The notes under the pieces are model-generated. The model searched no databases. It saw only the letters and a program-made list of their open reading frames with translations, and had not been told where the DNA came from. Of a DNA stretch of 8,118 bases, positions 5,363 through 8,118 are shown piece by piece. Position numbers and translations under genes: made by a program. Origin of the DNA: Gemmatimonadota bacterium (lineage in GTDB: Bacteria; Latescibacterota; UBA2968; UBA8231); assembly GCA_026706165.1 (NCBI GenBank), contig JAPOZF010000023.1:1-8118 (forward strand), given 5' to 3'. Position 1 is the first letter of the stretch; every line of letters starts with the position of its first letter.

Positions 5363-6328
5363 TCAGTGGTAGTGCAGGATTCCGTCGATGGCCGCCCTCA
5401 CTTCCGCGGCCACTTCGGCGGGAACCCGGGGGTTGAACGGCCCCCCTTCGCCGCCCACCACGTCCCGCCAGCCGCCGGCATGCATCGCCTCGACGACCGC
5501 GGAGTAGTTGTACATGCGCCCGTCGCGGAAGCGGATCTCCTCCAGCGCGGCGAGCTCTCCCTCGACCTGCCGCGAGACCTCGTAGTCGCCGCGGCGCTGG
5601 GCGTTGTTGATCTCGTCGGAAGCCATGGAGAAGGCGATGTTGATGCCCGAGGTGTGCCCGGTGGCGCCGAGCTCGGCGGCGCGGGTCGAGCGGTCGCCGA
5701 TTCCCCAGATGACCATGCCGCGGCGGCGGTCGATCTGCTCGACCAGCGGCGCGACATCCTCGTCCCGGGTTCCGACCTTGACCCCGATGAAATGGGGGGA
5801 GTCGTTGACGAGCCTGGCGACGTACGGGATCTGACCAGGGGACCGCAGGTAGTAGAGCAGCCGCGCCCCGCACTCGCCGGCCTGCTCGGCGAATTCCATG
5901 TAGGTCCCGTAAAGCCCCGCAGGCTGGATGATGCCGGTCAGCGGCATCACGAGGTAGACATCGGGGGGATGTTCGAGTCCGGACATGGTTTCGATCAGCC
6001 GGACGGCGTCGGGAAGCGGGTTCGGCGCTATTCCGGCCATCAGCACCCCCCTACCCGCCATGCGCTCGCCGGCTATATCCATCAGGCGGACCTGGTTTTC
6101 ACAGGAGATGTGGTGCACGAGGCTGGTCCCGGCGACGGCGATGGCGCGCCGCCGGTCTCCCTCGAGGTTGTTGGTGTTCATCAGGTAATCGACGTTCGTC
6201 GCGTGCCCTTCGAAGTCGACCTCACCGTTCCTGAACGGCACCACGGGGATCGAGATCACCGTGTCGAGGGCGTCGCAAAGCTCCCCGGTCTCCAGTCCGG
6301 GGCTCGCGGAATTCGTCAATACTGTCAT
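5363..6328 (-). CDS. DapA-family class I Schiff-base lyase/aldolase
   Basis: The protein has 321 residues, the expected size for the dihydrodipicolinate synthase/N-acetylneuraminate lyase superfamily (TIM barrel). Strand 1 is TVISIPVVPFRNGEVDFEG. The carboxylate-binding loop, GTTGE in DapA, is AGTSLVHH here (T68, S69). The catalytic tyrosine is Y159 or Y160 in LLYYLRSPG, and the Schiff-base lysine is K184 in FIGVKVGTRDED. The altered loop argues against a biosynthetic DapA and for a catabolic member acting on another 2-keto acid (keto-deoxy-sugar acid, or a Pyr4H2C-deaminase-like step). It is cytoplasmic. ATG 6328 is the first usable start because TGA lies in frame just before it. GGAGGA (6341-6346) is a strong ribosome binding site at a long 12-base spacing. 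It has its own promoter candidate and lies downstream of the flavin oxidase gene on the same strand (113 bp), which suggests a shared pathway. Confidence 0.88.
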   Translation of the reverse strand: MTVLTNSASPGLETGELCDALDTVISIPVVPFRNGEVDFEGHATNVDYLMNTNNLEGDRRRAIAVAGTSLVHHISCENQVRLMDIAGERMAGRGVLMAGIAPNPLPDAVRLIETMSGLEHPPDVYLVMPLTGIIQPAGLYGTYMEFAEQAGECGARLLYYLRSPGQIPYVARLVNDSPHFIGVKVGTRDEDVAPLVEQIDRRRGMVIWGIGDRSTRAAELGATGHTSGINIAFSMASDEINNAQRRGDYEVSRQVEGELAALEEIRFRDGRMYNYSAVVEAMHAGGWRDVVGGEGGPFNPRVPAEVAAEVRAAIDGILHYH

Positions 6329-6366
6329 CTCTCAGCTGTTTCCTCCGGGTGTGGTTGGCAGGCTCT

Positions 6367-6395
6367 ACGGTATCCGGGAGCCACGGCGCTGTCAA
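6367..6395 (-). promoter_or_regulatory. Candidate promoter of the DapA-family gene
   Basis: On the minus strand a perfect -35 TTGACA (6390-6395) is followed after 17 bp by TACCGT (6367-6372). This predicts initiation near 6360 and a leader of about 30 bases carrying the GGAGGA site. The same TACCGT hexamer is at the PhyH promoter candidate. Confidence 0.45.
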
Positions 6396-6441
6396 TTCAC
6401 CGGCAGCGGAGCGGCATGACAGGAGAGCGGCCCGGGAAAGG

Positions 6442-7542
6442 CTATCTGCGGACCGCGAAGAAGGACATGTCGCGCGAAGGCCGGCCGCCGACGATCCAGT
6501 CGGCGAGGACCTTGCCTGTCAGGGGACCGAGAAGCACCCCGTTCCTGTAGTGGCCGCTGGCGACGAACAGCCGCGCGGACGGGTCGACGGGGCCGATCAC
6601 CGGCCGTCCCTTGCGGGGTTTGGGCCGCAGCCCGGCGCGCTGCGACAGGACGACCGGTTCGATGTCGAGGACGCGGCGAAACACCGCGGTGAACTCCGCC
6701 GCAGCAGCCTCCGTGGTCCGCGTGTCGAAGCCGGCCTCCTCCACGGTCGCCCCGACGAGGATCGAATCCCCCGCCGGGATCAGGTGGTGGGAACCCCAGC
6801 GCAGCAGGTGGCCGACCCCTGCGCCCCCGCGGTAGCGGCAGTGCTGCCCGCGCACCGGCCTGATGCGCGGCCCCCCCGCCGCTTCGGCGACCAGCTCCCC
6901 GGTCCACGAACCGGCGGCGAGGACGGCGTGATCGAAGCGCTCCTCCCGGCTCTGGTTCCCCTCCCCGACATGGGCGCTGACGCCGTCGCTGCCGGGTTCG
7001 ATCCGCAGCAGCTCGCAGCCGAGGCGGATCTCGGCGCCGCGCTGCGCCGCAGCAGTGCGCAGGGCCTGCCCCAGGGCCGGGGGATCGACGCGATGGTCGT
7101 CGGGGAAATAGACACCCCCGCTTACCTGCGAGGATACCTTCGGTTCGAGACGGCGCACCCTCTCGTGTTCGAGCCACTCCCAGCGGCAGCGGCCGCCGCG
7201 GTCCCGCAGCCGGGCCAACACCTCTTCGGCTTCCGCTTCGCCGAAGGCCAGGTCGATGCCGCCCGGGGTTCTCAAGCCGACGTCGAGGCCGGTCTCCTCC
7301 CGAAGCTCCCGGGCCAGGTCGCCGTGCAGGGCGTGAGCGTCGCGGTAGAAGGTGGAGTAGGGATCATCGCCTCCGCGGAAATGAGTCAGGACTCCGAGGG
7401 AGGCGCGCGTCGTCGCGGACGGATCGGGATCGCGGTCGATCAGCTGCACCCTCGCCTGCCGGCAGGCGAGGAAATAGCCGGCGCAGCTGCCGACGATCCC
7501 GGCCCCGACCACCAGAACGCGGGGCCGGTCAGGGCGCGCCAC
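6442..7542 (-). CDS. FAD-dependent amine oxidase, ThiO/glycine oxidase type (DAO family)
   Basis: The protein has 366 residues from GTG 7542. The dinucleotide-binding motif GAGIVG (13-18) sits in RVLVVGAGIVGS and is followed by the acidic LIDRD that holds the FAD ribose. Mid-region GGVYFPDDHRVDPPALGQAL and C-terminal GLRPKPRKGRPVIGP and GHYRNGVLLGPLTGKVLADWI are characteristic of ThiO/glycine oxidase; the arginine in GLRP is the usual carboxylate-binding residue. The family oxidises glycine, sarcosine or D-amino acids to imines with O2 or another acceptor. ThiO supplies dehydroglycine for thiazole synthesis, but no thi gene is nearby. The neighbouring lyase and FAH-family genes favour a catabolic D-amino acid or imino acid oxidase. 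GTG 7542 is chosen over the in-frame TTG at 7599 because the FAD motif follows at once and GGGGAAG precedes it at normal spacing; the longer start would give 385 residues. Confidence 0.87.
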   Translation of the reverse strand: MARPDRPRVLVVGAGIVGSCAGYFLACRQARVQLIDRDPDPSATTRASLGVLTHFRGGDDPYSTFYRDAHALHGDLARELREETGLDVGLRTPGGIDLAFGEAEAEEVLARLRDRGGRCRWEWLEHERVRRLEPKVSSQVSGGVYFPDDHRVDPPALGQALRTAAAQRGAEIRLGCELLRIEPGSDGVSAHVGEGNQSREERFDHAVLAAGSWTGELVAEAAGGPRIRPVRGQHCRYRGGAGVGHLLRWGSHHLIPAGDSILVGATVEEAGFDTRTTEAAAAEFTAVFRRVLDIEPVVLSQRAGLRPKPRKGRPVIGPVDPSARLFVASGHYRNGVLLGPLTGKVLADWIVGGRPSRDMSFFAVRR

Positions 7543-7557
7543 CGGGCTTCCCCGTTC

Positions 7558-7586
7558 TTGACGGTAGCAGGGACCGCTTCCATTGT
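7558..7586 (+). promoter_or_regulatory. Candidate promoter of the FAH-family gene
   Basis: TTGACG (7558-7563) and CATTGT (7581-7586) are separated by 17 bp in the 80-bp divergent spacer between oxidase and hydrolase. They would give a leader of about 30 bases. The -10 matches at only three of six positions. A regulator binding in this spacer could control both genes. Confidence 0.3.
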
Positions 7587-7609
7587 TTGGAGCCTGCAAC
7601 GACTACAGC

Positions 7610-7614
7610 GGAGG
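7610..7614 (+). promoter_or_regulatory. Strong ribosome binding site of the FAH-family gene
   Basis: GGAGG is followed by AAAACAGA and the ATG at 7623, eight bases away. This is the best Shine-Dalgarno match in the window and fixes the start of the following gene. Confidence 0.85.
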
Positions 7615-7622
7615 AAAACAGA

Positions 7623-8118
7623 ATGCGCATCATCCGGTTCATCGACGAGGAAGGTCGGACCTGCTTCGGGGAAGAGGGGGACGACAGCCAGGCCGCCCTG
7701 CTGTCCGGGGACCTGTTCGAGGGGCTGACCCCGGCAGGTGAGACGAGGAACATCTCAAAGCTTCTGGCCCCGCTCGACCCGGTGAACATCTTCTGCATCG
7801 GCCTGAACTACCGGGAGCACGCCGAAGAGTCGGGGGTCGACATCCCCGAACGCCCGGTCGTTTTCATGAAACCGACCAGCGCCCTCCTTAATCCCGGGGA
7901 TCCGATCCGCCTGCCCTCCTGCCAGCACGGGGAGGAGACCGACTACGAATGCGAGCTCGCCGTGGTCATCGGCAGGCCCTGCCGCGACGCCTCCGAGTCG
8001 AACGCCCTCGATTACGTGCTCGGCTACACCTGCGGCCACGATGTCTCGGCGCGCACCTGGCAGCTCCAGGGAGGAGGCGGCCAGTGGATCCGGGGCAAGG
8101 GGTTCGACACCTTCTGCC
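7623..8118 (+). CDS. Fumarylacetoacetate hydrolase (FAH)-family enzyme, 3' end outside window
   Basis: An uninterrupted frame of 165 codons runs off the right edge. It begins MRIIRFIDEEGRTCFGEE. The short N-terminal region leads to the FAH fold at about residue 55 (NIFCIGLNYREHAEE), then PVVFMKPTSALLNPGD. The metal-binding E-x-E is in TDYECELAVVIG, and the downstream Asp is in GYTCGHDVSAR; GKGFDTFC matches the family core. FAH proteins (COG0179) use Mg or Mn to hydrolyse, decarboxylate or isomerise diketo acids, for example fumarylpyruvate, HHDD isomerisation, or 2,4-diketo-3-deoxy-sugar acids. Which reaction applies cannot be told from the visible part. Full-length homologues are about 280 residues, so some 40% is missing. 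It is divergent from the flavin oxidase, probably in the same pathway. Confidence 0.92.
   Translation, partial: MRIIRFIDEEGRTCFGEEGDDSQAALLSGDLFEGLTPAGETRNISKLLAPLDPVNIFCIGLNYREHAEESGVDIPERPVVFMKPTSALLNPGDPIRLPSCQHGEETDYECELAVVIGRPCRDASESNALDYVLGYTCGHDVSARTWQLQGGGGQWIRGKGFDTFC

Noticed and set aside
5285..7728. Long plus-strand open frames opposite the lyase and flavin oxidase (421 and 459 codons)
   Set aside because: Mirror frames of G/C-rich genes with no recognisable domain; the minus-strand proteins have complete motifs.
1..8118. CRISPR array, insertion sequence, prophage or defence island
   Set aside because: No regularly spaced repeats, transposase, integrase or phage genes; the lone HNH protein has no partner suggesting restriction or defence.

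Overview
The window is high-G+C bacterial chromosome, clearly G/C-rich at third codon positions throughout. Two small genes, a stand-alone LON-domain protein and a short HNH protein with an N-terminal WWK helix, resemble gene types I associate with Desulfuromonadota/'Deltaproteobacteria' (Geobacter relatives). That is a family-level impression and not a proof. An O2-using dioxygenase and a flavin oxidase suggest at least occasional aerobic metabolism. No transposase, integrase, phage gene, CRISPR array or known defence system is visible.

Left part (1-1015): the 3' two-thirds or so of an M48 zinc metallopeptidase, a promoter-like sequence over its stop codon, a strongly folded stretch ending in an intrinsic terminator, and a tRNA-Gln(UUG) gene starting one base after the terminator T-run. 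The folded stretch can be read as an attenuator. It has an 18-bp-plus branched hairpin, an 8-bp alternative pairing that would destroy the terminator, and an overlapping 30-codon ORF with four Gln codons clustered in the hairpin's 5' arm. This is the most unusual object in the window and is hypothetical.

Middle-left (1136-3379, minus strand): a phytanoyl-CoA-dioxygenase-family Fe(II)/2-oxoglutarate oxygenase and, upstream of it, a sulfatase resembling N-sulfoglucosamine sulfohydrolase. A run of nine C residues puts the sulfatase out of frame; one C fewer restores a complete 431-residue enzyme.

Centre (3403-5215): a DtxR/MntR-type metal-dependent repressor on the plus strand with a possible own operator, a convergent LON-domain protein whose stop lies 3 bp from the repressor's stop, and a divergent small HNH nuclease-fold protein.

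Right part (5363-8118): a catabolic-looking set consisting of a DapA-family Schiff-base lyase and a ThiO-type FAD amine oxidase on the minus strand, and, divergent from the oxidase across an 80-bp spacer, a fumarylacetoacetate-hydrolase-family enzyme cut by the window edge. An oxidase producing an imine or keto acid, a Schiff-base lyase and an FAH hydrolase could form consecutive steps in degrading an amino acid (for example hydroxyproline-like) or a sugar acid. The substrate cannot be read from this window. There is no gene-free stretch over 300 bases; the largest, 755-940, is filled by the proposed leader RNA.
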